Shown: positions 1 through 8,086 of the stretch, piece by piece
How positions within the stretch are numbered: the stretch's first letter is position 1
Layout: each line of letters opens with the position of its first letter
Source of the DNA: Winslowiella toletana
GTDB lineage: Bacteria; Pseudomonadota; Gammaproteobacteria; Enterobacterales; Enterobacteriaceae
DNA: 64,000 nt
Assembly: GCF_017875465.1 (NCBI RefSeq)
Contig: NZ_JAGGMQ010000001.1
Span: forward strand, 744,001 to 808,000
Reading direction: 5' to 3'
The notes under the pieces: model-generated
Told to the model about the DNA's origin: nothing
Databases searched by the model: none
Seen by the model: the letters and a program-made list of their open reading frames with translations, nothing else
Position numbers and translations under genes: made by a program

Positions 1-442
1 CGATCTGCCGGCTTACGCTGATTCACTGATTGCACGCTATCAGAACCGCGCGATTAAACATCGCACTTACCAGATTGCCACCGACGGCAGCCAGAAACTG
101 CCGCAGCGCTGGCTCGACAGCATTCGCTGGCACCTGAAAAACGGCAGCTGCTTTGATCTGCTGGCGCTGGGCGTGGCCGGCTGGATGCGTTATGTCAGCG
201 GGGTTGATGAGCAAGGCGCGGCAATAGTGATTAACGATCCGTTAAAAGATGAAATCGCCCGGCGGGTGGCCGAAACTGCGGAAGGCCCGCAGCGGGTCGC
301 CGCCTTACTGGCGATAAAAACTATTTTTGGCGACGATCTGGCGGCACAGCCGCTGCTGGTGGCGCGGGTAAACCACTTTTACCAGCAGCTGCAAACTCTG
401 GGGGCCAGAGAGACGGTAAAACAGCTGATCGCCAGCGACTAA
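1..442 (+). CDS. Fructuronate reductase / mannitol dehydrogenase family protein, C-terminal part (5' end outside window)
   Basis: The reading frame is open from base 2 to the stop at 440-442, about 146 residues, and has no start in the window. It matches the C-terminal domain of the polyol-specific long-chain dehydrogenase family (UxuB, YeiQ, MtlD-like). Visible landmarks are the stretch KHRTYQIATDGSQKLPQR near the cut end, GVAGWMRYVSGVDE in the middle and GARETVKQL at the end. Family members interconvert a ketose or keto-sugar acid (fructuronate, fructose) and its polyol form with NAD(H). The NAD-binding N-terminus is missing, so the substrate cannot be fixed. An RspR-like regulator follows 87 bases downstream, which fits a sugar-acid catabolic locus. 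Confidence 0.85.
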   Translation, partial: DLPAYADSLIARYQNRAIKHRTYQIATDGSQKLPQRWLDSIRWHLKNGSCFDLLALGVAGWMRYVSGVDEQGAAIVINDPLKDEIARRVAETAEGPQRVAALLAIKTIFGDDLAAQPLLVARVNHFYQQLQTLGARETVKQLIASD

Positions 443-529
443 TGCTGGCGCTGGCGCAACGGGCTGTTTAGACTGAAAGCTTTCCAGCAAGGTTGACCTC
501 TGTGTTAGCCGCAAAAAGGATGTTGCTGA

Positions 530-1216
530 ATGTCGATCTCTTACACCATAACTGCCAGCGAACCGGTAAATCAGCAGATTTACCGCTTTTTGCGTCAGGA
601 TATCGTCACCTGCGTGATTCATCCGGGGGCGCTGCTGTCAGAAAAAGAGGTTTCCACCCGCTTTAACGTCTCACGTCAGCCGGTGCGCGAAGCCTTTATT
701 AAGCTGGCGGAAGCCGGGCTGGTTCAGGTGCTGCCACAGCGCGGCACCTTTGTGCGCAAAATCTCTGCCCAGCGCGTGGCTGATGGGCGTTTTATCCGCG
801 AAGCGGTGGAAGTCGCGGTGGTACGTCGTGCGGCGCTGGAAGCCACTGCGGAAGCACTGAGCGAGCTGGAGCATAACTTACAGCTGCAACGGCTGGCGGC
901 GCAGCGTCATGACAGTCAGGCGTTTTTACTGCTGGATGATGAGTTTCACCGCCTGATAGCGCAAAGCATTCGCTGCGAGCTGGCGTGGGAAACAGTGGAA
1001 AATATCAAAGCGACCATGGACCGGGTGCGTTTTCTCACCCTGAGCGAAGTCTCGCCGCCGGAACGTTTAATTGAGCAGCATCAGCAGATTTATCAGGCGA
1101 TTATCGATCAGGATCCTGACGCCGCCGAAAGCGCCTTACGCCATCACTTGCAGGAGATGATCTTCTCCATTACGCCGATTGCTGAGCAGAATAGCGACTG
1201 GTTTGAGCAGGCTTAA
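530..1216 (+). CDS. rspR: GntR-family transcriptional regulator, RspR/YdfH-like
   Basis: A 228-residue FCD-type GntR repressor. The winged helix-turn-helix spans about residues 10-80 (FNVSRQPVREAFIKLAEAGL is the recognition region). A helical FCD effector domain spans about 90-215, with the D/H residues of LDDEFHRLIAQ likely to be metal or ligand contacts. Family members bind sugar acids and repress nearby catabolic genes. Similarity to E. coli RspR, which controls the mannonate/starvation genes rspAB, extends over the whole length, from PVNQQIYR near the start to the ENSDWF ending. It lies just downstream of a fructuronate reductase-type gene, so control of that operon is a reasonable inference. 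It faces fbaB convergently across a REPIN-like repeat. Confidence 0.85.
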   Translation: MSISYTITASEPVNQQIYRFLRQDIVTCVIHPGALLSEKEVSTRFNVSRQPVREAFIKLAEAGLVQVLPQRGTFVRKISAQRVADGRFIREAVEVAVVRRAALEATAEALSELEHNLQLQRLAAQRHDSQAFLLLDDEFHRLIAQSIRCELAWETVENIKATMDRVRFLTLSEVSPPERLIEQHQQIYQAIIDQDPDAAESALRHHLQEMIFSITPIAEQNSDWFEQA

Positions 1217-1228
1217 CTCATTAATATG

Positions 1229-1333
1229 CGGGTGGCGAGAACGCCGTCAATACGTTCGTGAAAATCCGTAACACGGGCGGCGAAAAGCCGCCCCTACGGG
1301 ATTGATTACAGGGACGGCGTTCTCGCCGCCCGT
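1229..1333. repeat. REPIN-like paired palindrome, copy A
   Basis: One hairpin (1275-1293, stem GGGCGGC/GCCGCCC) is followed by CTACG. A second hairpin lies at 1313-1333. A third block at 1229-1248 is a 19/20 inverted copy of 1313-1332. The copy fills the gap between convergent rspR and fbaB. The hairpins carry no T-run, so any termination would rely on the stems alone. Three related elements are at 21110, 39265 and 58727. Confidence 0.8.
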
Positions 1334-1336
1334 CTG

Positions 1337-2389
1337 TCAGGCAATCGTCACATCTTTCGACAGATAAACATCCTGCACTGAATTAATCAGCGCCACGCCC
1401 TCTTTCATCGACTTTTTAAACGCCTTACGACCGAGGATCAGGCCCATACCGCCAGCGCGCTTATTGATTACCGCAGTACGCACCGATTCGGCGATATCGG
1501 TATCACCGGAAGCTGCGCCACCGGAGTTAATCAGACCGGCACGTCCCATATAGCAGTTGGCCAGCTGGTAACGCACCAGGTCAATCGGGTTGTCGCTGGT
1601 CAGCTTGCTGTAGACGCGTTCATCGGTATAACCGAATTTCACCGCCTGATAGCCGCCATTATTTTCCGCCATTTTCTGCTTCACAATATCCGCGCCAATG
1701 GTCGCCGCCAGATGGTTAGCCTGACCGGTCAGATCCGCACTGGCATGATAGTCAGTACCGTCTTTTTTAAATTCGTTATTACGCAGATAGGCCCACAACA
1801 CCGTTACCATGCCCAGTTCATGGGCGCGTTCAAAGGCGGCGGAGATCTCTTCAATCTGACGACGCGACTGTTCGGACCCAAAGTAGATGGTCGCACCAAC
1901 CGCTACTGCGCCGAGGTTAAACGCCTGCCCGACGCTGGCATACAGGGTCTGATCGTACTGGGTCGGCAGACTCAGGGTTTCGTTATGATTCAGCTTGACC
2001 ATAAACGGAATACGGTGTGCATAGCGACGTGATACCGATGCCAGCACGCCATAGGTGGATGCCACGCAGTTACAACCGGCTTCAATCGCCAGTTCAACAA
2101 TGTTTTTCGGATCAAAGTAGAGCGGATTGGCGGCAAATGACGCCGCGGCAGAGTGTTCAACGCCCTGGTCCACCGGCAGAATCGACAGATAACCGCTGCC
2201 CGCCAGCCGCCCGGTGTTATACAGGGTTTGCATATTGCGCAGTACCGCAGGAGAACGGTTATTATCAATCATTACCCGATCGACATAATCCGCGCCTGGC
2301 AAATACAGGCTTTCCGCTGGAATGGTCATGCAGCGATGTTGCAGAAGGTCATCAGCTTCTTTGCCCAATAACTGTACGATGTCCGTCAT
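1337..2389 (-). CDS. fbaB: Fructose-bisphosphate aldolase class I
   Basis: 350 residues, the same length as E. coli FbaB (DhnA family). It cleaves fructose 1,6-bisphosphate to dihydroxyacetone phosphate and glyceraldehyde 3-phosphate through a Schiff base, mainly during gluconeogenic growth. The catalytic lysine is K237 in [12 protein letters not shown]. The N-terminal [10 protein letters not shown] and C-terminal [17 protein letters not shown] phosphate-binding segments are intact. The ATG at 2387-2389 is chosen because it gives the E. coli N-terminus MTDI and has AGGAG six bases upstream; the frame stays open 26 codons further. A Cra-like site lies about 30-45 bases upstream, matching known Cra control of this gene in E. 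coli. Confidence 0.97.
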   Translation of the reverse strand: MTDIVQLLGKEADDLLQHRCMTIPAESLYLPGADYVDRVMIDNNRSPAVLRNMQTLYNTGRLAGSGYLSILPVDQGVEHSAAASFAANPLYFDPKNIVELAIEAGCNCVASTYGVLASVSRRYAHRIPFMVKLNHNETLSLPTQYDQTLYASVGQAFNLGAVAVGATIYFGSEQSRRQIEEISAAFERAHELGMVTVLWAYLRNNEFKKDGTDYHASADLTGQANHLAATIGADIVKQKMAENNGGYQAVKFGYTDERVYSKLTSDNPIDLVRYQLANCYMGRAGLINSGGAASGDTDIAESVRTAVINKRAGGMGLILGRKAFKKSMKEGVALINSVQDVYLSKDVTIA

Positions 2390-2417
2390 GTTAACTCCTG
2401 AAAAAATGAGTGATGGG

Positions 2418-2433
2418 CCAAAACGGTTCAGCC
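2418..2433 (-). promoter_or_regulatory. Putative Cra (FruR) operator upstream of fbaB
   Basis: On the minus strand the sequence is GGCTGAACCGTTTTGG, one mismatch from the Cra half-consensus TGAAWCSNT. It lies just upstream of the fbaB start. E. coli fbaB is Cra regulated. No experiment is implied. Confidence 0.4.
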
Positions 2434-2474
2434 GCTTCAGCCCGACCATCGGCTTGCGCCGACCCACAACAGCC

Positions 2475-2490
2475 TGGACCCAATCGGGTC
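2475..2490. other. Small perfect palindrome in the thiD-fbaB gap
   Basis: GGACCC-AATC-GGGTCC forms a 6-bp stem between the thiD stop and the fbaB start. There is no T-run on either side, so it is at best a weak terminator or an operator. Confidence 0.35.
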
Positions 2491-2562
2491 CTTAAGGCAA
2501 ATTGCTGACTCCATTTTTCAGAACGATCCGCAGTAAAAAAAGCATCAGTCTGGCATTACGCC

Positions 2563-3363
2563 CTACCACCAGCGATAAAAATGGTGCACCGGCCCAATCC
2601 CCTGCCCGACTTCCAGCGAGTCTGCATGCTCCAGCGCGCCCTGTAGCCACTGTTTCGCTTCTGCGACGGTCGCCGGCCAGCTGCTGTGACGCGGACGCAG
2701 CGCCGCCAGCGCCGCCGATAAACTGCAACCGGTGCCATGGGTATGACGGGTTGGCACGCGCGGTGCGGTAAAACGCTGCTCCAGATCGCCGGTAAACAAC
2801 CAGTCCGGGCTTTCCCGCTCACTCAGATGGCCACCCTTAATCAGCACCGCCTGACAGCCAAGATCTAACAATGCACGCCCCTGAACACACATCTCCTGCT
2901 CATTACGCGCCACTGGACAATCCAGCAGCGCCGCCGCTTCCGGTAAATTAGGCGTAATCAGCGAAACCAGCGGCAATAAATGCTGTCGTAAAGATGCCAC
3001 CGCCGCCGCCGACAACAACGGGTCGCCGCTTTTCGCCAGCATCACCGTATCCAGCACCACCCATGGCAGCGCCGCCTGCTGCAAACGACCGGCAACCACC
3101 TCAACAATGTCGCTATCCGCCAGCATACCTATTTTGGCGCTATCGATACGCAGGTCGGACAACACCGAGTCGAGCTGCGCGCCAACAAACCCGGCATCAA
3201 TGCGATACACCGACTGCACGCCACGAGTATTTTGCGCCACCAGCGCGGTGATCACGCTGGCGCCGTAAGCGCCAAGCGCCGAAAAGGCTTTTAAATCCGC
3301 CTGAATCCCGGCTCCGCCGCTGGGATCGGTACCGGCAATGGTTAAAGCGTTGATTCGTTTCAT
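2563..3363 (-). CDS. thiD: Hydroxymethylpyrimidine/phosphomethylpyrimidine kinase
   Basis: 266 residues, ribokinase fold. It phosphorylates HMP and HMP-P to HMP-PP, the pyrimidine half of thiamin. The N-terminal substrate motif [19 protein letters not shown] is intact, and so is the anion-hole/catalytic segment [13 protein letters not shown] with C213, which matches the active-site cysteine position of E. coli ThiD. The start overlaps the thiM stop by four bases, so thiM-thiD form a translationally coupled operon read from the TPP riboswitch at 4200-4284. No ThiE domain is fused. Confidence 0.97.
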   Translation of the reverse strand: MKRINALTIAGTDPSGGAGIQADLKAFSALGAYGASVITALVAQNTRGVQSVYRIDAGFVGAQLDSVLSDLRIDSAKIGMLADSDIVEVVAGRLQQAALPWVVLDTVMLAKSGDPLLSAAAVASLRQHLLPLVSLITPNLPEAAALLDCPVARNEQEMCVQGRALLDLGCQAVLIKGGHLSERESPDWLFTGDLEQRFTAPRVPTRHTHGTGCSLSAALAALRPRHSSWPATVAEAKQWLQGALEHADSLEVGQGIGPVHHFYRWW

Positions 3364-4154
3364 TGCAGCGCCTCCGCATCCAGAAGCCAGAGCGCATCAA
3401 GAAAGGCAGGAATAAAACTCCCCGGCCCCTGCGCGCTGGCCGTGGCGCGCTCACCAGCGCAGGATATCACCCGGCAGGCGCTGGCAATATGTTGCAGGCT
3501 ATCGCCCGGTAAGGCGGCAAAACCGGCTACCACGGCGGAGAGGGCACAGCCAGTGCCGACCACCCGCGTCATCAGCGATGAGCCACCCGCAACCGCCAGC
3601 GTGCGTGCGCCGTCGGTGACATAGTCCACCACCCCAGTCACCGCCACCACTGCGCCGCTGCTGCGCGCCAGCTGCTGCGCGGCGGGCAGCGCCGCCACTG
3701 AATCGTGTAAGCTGTCGACACCACGCCCCTGCCCGGCTTGCTGCGCCAGTGCCAGAATCTCCGAGGCATTGCCACGAATCGCGTGCGGTCGCAGTTGCAG
3801 CAGTTGCTGACAAAACGCCGTGCGCAGAGTCAGGCCGCCGACAGCGACCGGATCCAGCGTCCAGGGTCTGTTTAGCCGATTTGCGGCATCGACTGCCGCG
3901 CGCATCGCGCTAGCGCGTTCAGCGGTTAAAGTGCCGACATTAATTAACAGGCCATCGGCAATCGCGCTAAATTGTGCGGCTTCCTCAGCATCAATCACCA
4001 TTGCCGGTGACGCGCCCAGTGCCAGCAGCACATTGGCGGTAAAGGTTTGCACCACATCATTGGTCATACAGTGCACCAGCGGTGCGTGCTGACGAAACAG
4101 AGAGAGGGATGCGGCGACAGTGGCGCCGCAGACAGAGTCAGGTTGATGATGCAT
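3360..4154 (-). CDS. thiM: Hydroxyethylthiazole kinase
   Basis: 264 residues. It phosphorylates 4-methyl-5-(2-hydroxyethyl)thiazole in thiamin salvage and belongs to the ribokinase-like fold. Typical segments are [20 protein letters not shown] near the N-terminus and [18 protein letters not shown] at the catalytic C-terminal loop. The ATG at 4152-4154 is preferred over an upstream TTG at 4164-4166, because GGGAG lies six bases before the ATG and falls within the longer reading. It is the first gene of the thiMD operon and sits directly behind the TPP riboswitch. Confidence 0.96.
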   Translation of the reverse strand: MHHQPDSVCGATVAASLSLFRQHAPLVHCMTNDVVQTFTANVLLALGASPAMVIDAEEAAQFSAIADGLLINVGTLTAERASAMRAAVDAANRLNRPWTLDPVAVGGLTLRTAFCQQLLQLRPHAIRGNASEILALAQQAGQGRGVDSLHDSVAALPAAQQLARSSGAVVAVTGVVDYVTDGARTLAVAGGSSLMTRVVGTGCALSAVVAGFAALPGDSLQHIASACRVISCAGERATASAQGPGSFIPAFLDALWLLDAEALQ

Positions 4155-4199
4155 AACTACTCCCAACCGGCGATCGGGAAGAGGATGCGAACAGGCATC

Positions 4200-4284
4200 T
4201 GACTTCCCTCCGCTGGCATTATCCAGTTCAGGTACAACGGGTTTTTCTCAGCCGGTTCTGGTTAAGGAACGGCACCCCGAGTCA
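4200..4284 (-). promoter_or_regulatory. TPP riboswitch (thi-box) controlling thiMD
   Basis: Read on the minus strand, the leader shows the conserved blocks in order: CGGGGTGCC, GGCTGAGA, ACCCGT, TACCTGAACTGGATAATGCC and GCGGAGGGAAG. This is the classic thi-box aptamer. The ThiM Shine-Dalgarno GGGAG lies about 40 bases downstream, between 4155 and 4170, so translation control as in E. coli thiM is likely. Confidence 0.95.
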
Positions 4285-4539
4285 TTGATAAATCTGTAGA
4301 TTGTTACTGACAATTACGCCAGCCAGCCCTCAGGATAAAGCGCTGTCCGCATATTGTAAATGTCTTGCCAGCCTGCATTAACCTGTGATAACACCTTTCT
4401 GCTGGCTTAAATGCTTAACTCCCTGTAATTGTTAAACACATATTTCAACTTGCCTGTTTAACGCAGTGCAGAAATGATAGGGAATCGGGGACCGCAACAG
4501 GCTCAAGCTGAGCTACCCCCTAAAAAACGTGGAGAAGGT
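4285..4539. other. Intergenic gap between thiM leader and rcnB-like gene
   Basis: About 255 bases without a gene. It must hold the promoter of the TPP leader (minus) and of the RcnB-like gene (plus). The only clear structure is an 8-bp inverted repeat, GTTAAACA at 4431-4438 with TGTTTAAC at 4455-4462, which could be an operator. No rcnR or rcnA reading frame is present, although those genes sit here in E. coli. Confidence 0.5.
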
Positions 4540-4872
4540 ATGAGAAAAACAAAAATGATACTGCTGGCTGTATTACTGACCACGGCGAGCACTGCCTTTG
4601 CCGCGCCGCAACTGGCCACGCCATCAGCGGAGGCGCAGAAGTATGAGTTGCAGGAATTTGTCGCCGACTTTATCAAATACACTATCGGCGACACGGCGCC
4701 GGCGCTGTATCGCAGTCAGAAATACAATATTAAGCAGTGGCAGGCGCGTAATCTGCCAGCCCCGGATGCGGGAACTCACTGGACCTATATGGGCAGCAAT
4801 TACGTCCTGATTACCGATACCGATGGTAAAATTATCAAAGCCTATGATGGCAATATTTACTATCAGCGCTGA
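4540..4872 (+). CDS. RcnB-family periplasmic protein
   Basis: 110 residues. The ATG at 4540 has GGAG seven bases upstream and opens a Sec signal peptide (MRKTKMILLAVLLTTASTAFA, cleavage likely after residue 21). The mature part ends in the RcnB-type module: LPAPDAGTHWTYMGSNYVLI, then a TDTDGKIIKAY turn. RcnB is a periplasmic protein of nickel/cobalt homeostasis that works with the RcnA exporter. In E. coli it also follows thiM, separated by rcnR and rcnA; both are absent here, so its partner is unclear. The mature protein is short and has no obvious histidine-rich metal site. Confidence 0.75.
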   Translation: MRKTKMILLAVLLTTASTAFAAPQLATPSAEAQKYELQEFVADFIKYTIGDTAPALYRSQKYNIKQWQARNLPAPDAGTHWTYMGSNYVLITDTDGKIIKAYDGNIYYQR

Positions 4873-4880
4873 ATCATTAA

Positions 4881-4908
4881 CGCACTCCGGACCTGAAAAA
4901 GGAGTGCG
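4881..4908. other. Hairpin downstream of the RcnB-like gene
   Basis: CGCACTCC and GGAGTGCG form a perfect 8-bp stem with a 12-base loop, 9 bases after the stop codon. There is no T-run. It probably protects the 3' end or terminates weakly. Confidence 0.5.
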
Positions 4909-5000
4909 TAACTCCCGGTAGTCACAGCAAAATCTCCGTTTTCCCGCCAGTCATGATTAATACTCCCGTTTTTTATTTCACCGATACGGCGTGGCCTGCC

Positions 5001-5028
5001 TAAAGTTCGGTCACTATATCGTCGATAA
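5001..5028 (+). promoter_or_regulatory. Flagellar sigma-28 (FliA) promoter of the chemoreceptor gene
   Basis: TAAAGTTC at 5001-5008 and GTCGATAA at 5021-5028 match the sigma-28 elements TAAAGTTT and GCCGATAA. The spacing is one base longer than the ideal. It lies 39 bases upstream of the chemoreceptor ATG and ties that gene to the flagellar regulon. Confidence 0.75.
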
Positions 5029-5066
5029 ATGATCGTACAGGTCTCCTCCTCTTACGAGTCATCGTT

Positions 5067-6725
5067 ATGCTAAAGAACATAAAAGTTGTTACGGCTATCA
5101 TCCTTATCCTGGTGATATTCAGCGGGCTGCAGCTGGTTTCTGGATCGCTGTTTCTGAAAGCTATCTATGGCGATAAAAACAATTTCGCCGCCAATAGCGT
5201 GCTGTCACGTCAGCAGAGCCAGCTGGGCGATGCCTGGCAAACGCTGGTGAAAACCCGTGTCACCATCAACCGGGTAGCCATTCGTTTTCTGAAGAATCAA
5301 ACCGATCCGGCATCAGTGGCCGCAATGCAGAAACTGCTGGCAGCGGCGGACGATACGCTGAAAGATGCCGCTCAGCATTTTGCCAACTATCAGGCGTTGC
5401 CGCTGGTCGCGGGTCAGAGCAGCGACGTTGCCAGCGATGTTGAGAAAAAATACCAGGCTATGTATGACGTGATGAAAATGTCTGGTGAGTATCTGAAAGC
5501 TAACAACTACGCGGCTTACGGTAACCTGGAGGCGCAGGAAGCGCAGGACAACCTCGAAGCCAGCTATGAAAAATGGCGCGCACAGAATGAGCTGCTGATC
5601 GATGCCGGTATTGCCAACAATGAGAGTGGTTTTGCAACGATGGTCGGCGTGCTGACTGGCATGGCGCTGTTAGTGCTGGCATTGGTTGCTGCGGTATGGA
5701 TGCTGGTGCGCAGAATATTGCTGAAACCGCTGGCGCAGCTGCAAACGCAGATTCAGAACATTGCCGCCGGAGATCTCTCGCGTCAGCTGGAACTGAGCGG
5801 ACGGAGTGAAATGGCGATGCTGGCGCATAATCTTAATGAGATGCAGCAGGCGCTGATTGTGACTGTCAGCAATGTGCGTGACAGTTCCGATGCCATCTTC
5901 AGCAGCGCCAGTGAAATCTCTACCGGTAATACCGATCTGTCGTCACGTACTGAAGAGCAGGCCGCTTCCCTTGAGCAAACCGCCGCCAGCATGGAAGAGT
6001 TAACCGCAACGGTGAAACAGAACGCCGACAACGCCCGTCAGGCAGCGCATCTGGCGAAATCCGCCTCCGAAACTGCCGATAAAGGTGGCAAAGTGGTTAG
6101 CGGTGTGGTGAAAACCATGCATGATATTGCCGACAGCTCGAAGAAAATTGCCGATATCACCAGCGTCATCGACGGTATCGCCTTCCAGACCAATATCCTC
6201 GCGCTGAACGCTGCGGTAGAAGCCGCACGTGCCGGTGAACAGGGGCGTGGCTTTGCGGTAGTGGCTGGTGAAGTGCGTAACCTGGCGCAACGCAGTGCGC
6301 AGGCGGCCAAAGAGATTAAAGCGCTGATTGAGAACTCGGTACAGCGCGTGGATGTCGGATCCAGTCAGGTTGCCAGCGCCGGTGAAACCATGCAGGAGAT
6401 CGTCAGCGCCGTGGTACGTGTCACCGATATTATGGGCGAAATCTCCTCCGCGTCAGACGAGCAGAGCCGCGGTATCGATCAGATTGGCCAGGCGGTTAAT
6501 GAAATGGATCGTGTGACCCAGCAGAACGCCACGCTGGTGCAGGAATCAACCGCGGCTTCAGCGTCGCTGGAATCGCAGGCCAGTCGCTTGTCACAGGCAG
6601 TGGCGGTATTTAAAATTGCGAAACATCATCATGTTGCGCCGGTAGCGGTTGCCGCGCCCGCGCCGGTAAAAATGGTTAAAGCGCTGCCAGCCAGCGTCGA
6701 AAACGGTAACTGGGAAACCTTCTGA
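5067..6725 (+). CDS. Methyl-accepting chemotaxis protein (Tar/Tsr type)
   Basis: 552 residues. A first membrane helix lies at about 7-29, then a four-helix periplasmic sensor (30-190), a second helix (192-214), HAMP (215-270) and a signalling coiled coil. The hairpin tip [20 protein letters not shown] and methylation helices rich in E/Q pairs are intact. The C-terminus ENGNWETF carries the CheR/CheB tether pentapeptide. The sensor keeps the Arg triad [11 protein letters not shown] (R-x4-R-x3-R) that binds the amino-acid alpha-carboxylate in Tar and Tsr. The usual PTQ threonine position reads EAQ. Ligand: probably an amino acid or related compound, not certain. Confidence 0.93.
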   Translation: MLKNIKVVTAIILILVIFSGLQLVSGSLFLKAIYGDKNNFAANSVLSRQQSQLGDAWQTLVKTRVTINRVAIRFLKNQTDPASVAAMQKLLAAADDTLKDAAQHFANYQALPLVAGQSSDVASDVEKKYQAMYDVMKMSGEYLKANNYAAYGNLEAQEAQDNLEASYEKWRAQNELLIDAGIANNESGFATMVGVLTGMALLVLALVAAVWMLVRRILLKPLAQLQTQIQNIAAGDLSRQLELSGRSEMAMLAHNLNEMQQALIVTVSNVRDSSDAIFSSASEISTGNTDLSSRTEEQAASLEQTAASMEELTATVKQNADNARQAAHLAKSASETADKGGKVVSGVVKTMHDIADSSKKIADITSVIDGIAFQTNILALNAAVEAARAGEQGRGFAVVAGEVRNLAQRSAQAAKEIKALIENSVQRVDVGSSQVASAGETMQEIVSAVVRVTDIMGEISSASDEQSRGIDQIGQAVNEMDRVTQQNATLVQESTAASASLESQASRLSQAVAVFKIAKHHHVAPVAVAAPAPVKMVKALPASVENGNWETF

Positions 6726-6747
6726 TGCCGAAGGCGTCCGTTTAGCC

Positions 6748-6769
6748 GCAGGGGAGCTCGCTCCCCTGC
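6748..6769. terminator. Hairpin between convergent chemoreceptor and mltB genes
   Basis: GCAGGGGAGC-TC-GCTCCCCTGC is a perfect 10-bp palindrome in the 54-base convergent gap. It lacks a T-run on both strands, so it is a terminator-like or mRNA-stabilising structure rather than a textbook intrinsic terminator. Confidence 0.55.
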
Positions 6770-6779
6770 CCGCTATCAC

Positions 6780-7871
6780 CTAGCGCGCCAGCGCCACCGC
6801 TTCACCCAGCTGCCAGACTGCCATCGCATAGTGATTACTGTGGTTGTAACGGGTAATCACATAAAAATTCGGTAAGCCGAACCAGTACTGGTACGAGGTT
6901 CCCATATCAAATTTCAGCAGGCTGACCTGCTGATTATCCTGCAATGGCGTTTGCGGGTTAAGTCCTGCTTTTATCAGTGTCGACGGGCTGTAACGCGTTT
7001 TAAAACCACTCTCCAGCCCCGGCGCCTGACCGCTGGCAGGCACGGCAATCGAGCGGTTGCTCTGCCAGCCATGCTGCTTAAAGTAGTTCGCTACGCTGCC
7101 GATGGCATCAACCGGATCCCACAGGTTTATATGGCCATCGCCATTGAAATCCACCGCGTAATCTTTGAATGATGACGGCATAAACTGCCCGTAGCCCATC
7201 GCCCCCGCAAAGGAGCCGCGCAGATCCAGCGGATCGTCCTGCTCGTTGCGCGCCATCAGCAGGAAGGTTTCCAGCTCGCCGCTAAAGTATTCCGCACGAC
7301 GCGGATAAGCAAACGACAGCGTCGCCAGCGCGTCAATGATCCGGGTGCGCCCCATTACCCGGCCCCAGCGCGTCTCCACGCCGATAATACCGACGATTAT
7401 TTCTGGCGGCACGCCATACACTTGTTGAGCGCGTTCCAGCGCGTCCTGATACTGATTCCAGAACACCACGCCATTTTTGACGTTATCCGGCTGGATAAAT
7501 TTATCGCGGTAACGGATCCATGCCCCGTTTGGTCCGGACGGTGCCTGATAGCTCGGCGCCTGGCGGTCCATTAGCCGCAACACATTATCGAGGCGTTTGG
7601 CCTGCCCCAGTACATCATGCAGCTGCTGACGGTCAAAGCCATGCTTACTGACCATTTTATCGATAAAACGCCCGGCCGCCGGGTTGCCGGCAAAATCACC
7701 ACCTAAAGGGTGAATATTGTGCGAGGGCTGGAGGATAAATCCGCCGCCAGGCGCCGTGGCGGCGGAGCCACTAAACGGATTTCCGGAGCGCTGCTCCGCC
7801 GGGGGAGTGGGTTTGCTGCTACAGGCAGCCAGTAGAGTGATAAGCGGTAAAAGTGTGACAAGTGAGCGCAT
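6780..7871 (-). CDS. mltB: Membrane-bound lytic murein transglycosylase B
   Basis: 363 residues. An outer-membrane lipoprotein that cleaves the MurNAc-GlcNAc bond of peptidoglycan with formation of 1,6-anhydromuramic acid. The N-terminus has a lipoprotein signal ending LLAAC (Cys about residue 17). The SLT-B core holds IIGVETRWGRVMG with the catalytic Glu, then GSFAGAMGYGQFMPSSFKDY and the D-N-D-H calcium-like loop DFNGDGHINLWDPVDAIGSV. The ATG at 7869-7871 is preferred to a TTG eight codons upstream, because it gives the compact lipoprotein signal seen in E. coli MltB. Its position beside a chemoreceptor gene differs from E. coli. Confidence 0.95.
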   Translation of the reverse strand: MRSLVTLLPLITLLAACSSKPTPPAEQRSGNPFSGSAATAPGGGFILQPSHNIHPLGGDFAGNPAAGRFIDKMVSKHGFDRQQLHDVLGQAKRLDNVLRLMDRQAPSYQAPSGPNGAWIRYRDKFIQPDNVKNGVVFWNQYQDALERAQQVYGVPPEIIVGIIGVETRWGRVMGRTRIIDALATLSFAYPRRAEYFSGELETFLLMARNEQDDPLDLRGSFAGAMGYGQFMPSSFKDYAVDFNGDGHINLWDPVDAIGSVANYFKQHGWQSNRSIAVPASGQAPGLESGFKTRYSPSTLIKAGLNPQTPLQDNQQVSLLKFDMGTSYQYWFGLPNFYVITRYNHSNHYAMAVWQLGEAVALAR

Positions 7872-8086
7872 GCAAAATCCAGATAACCGGGCCAAAAATT
7901 GTCAAAACTATACTATAGATTATGGAGCCGTGCTCATACCACTGCCCGGATGGTCGACGGCAGAAGAAACATATAGTAATTAGGTGGAGTTCGCGGATGA
8001 AAGTGGTCAAGTCTCTTTACTGATGCACCTGGCGAACATGACTTAAATCGCACACATCATATTAACTGCAGCGTGATCTTTATCGT

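Noticed and set aside
1220..1336. Copy A of the repeat as an ordinary intrinsic terminator
   Set aside because: The stems have no T-run, and the same hairpin pair recurs at three other loci, so it is better described as a dispersed repeat that may also slow transcription.
4285..4539. Possible remnant of rcnR or rcnA between thiM and the RcnB-like gene
   Set aside because: No frame or segment in the gap resembles either protein; only a small inverted repeat is visible.
7997..8023. Eight-codon frame MKVVKSLY with a GGTGGAG ribosome-binding site between mltB and the LuxR gene
   Set aside because: Too short to support. The first residues recall ribosomal L36-type starts, but the sequence after the stop does not continue that family.
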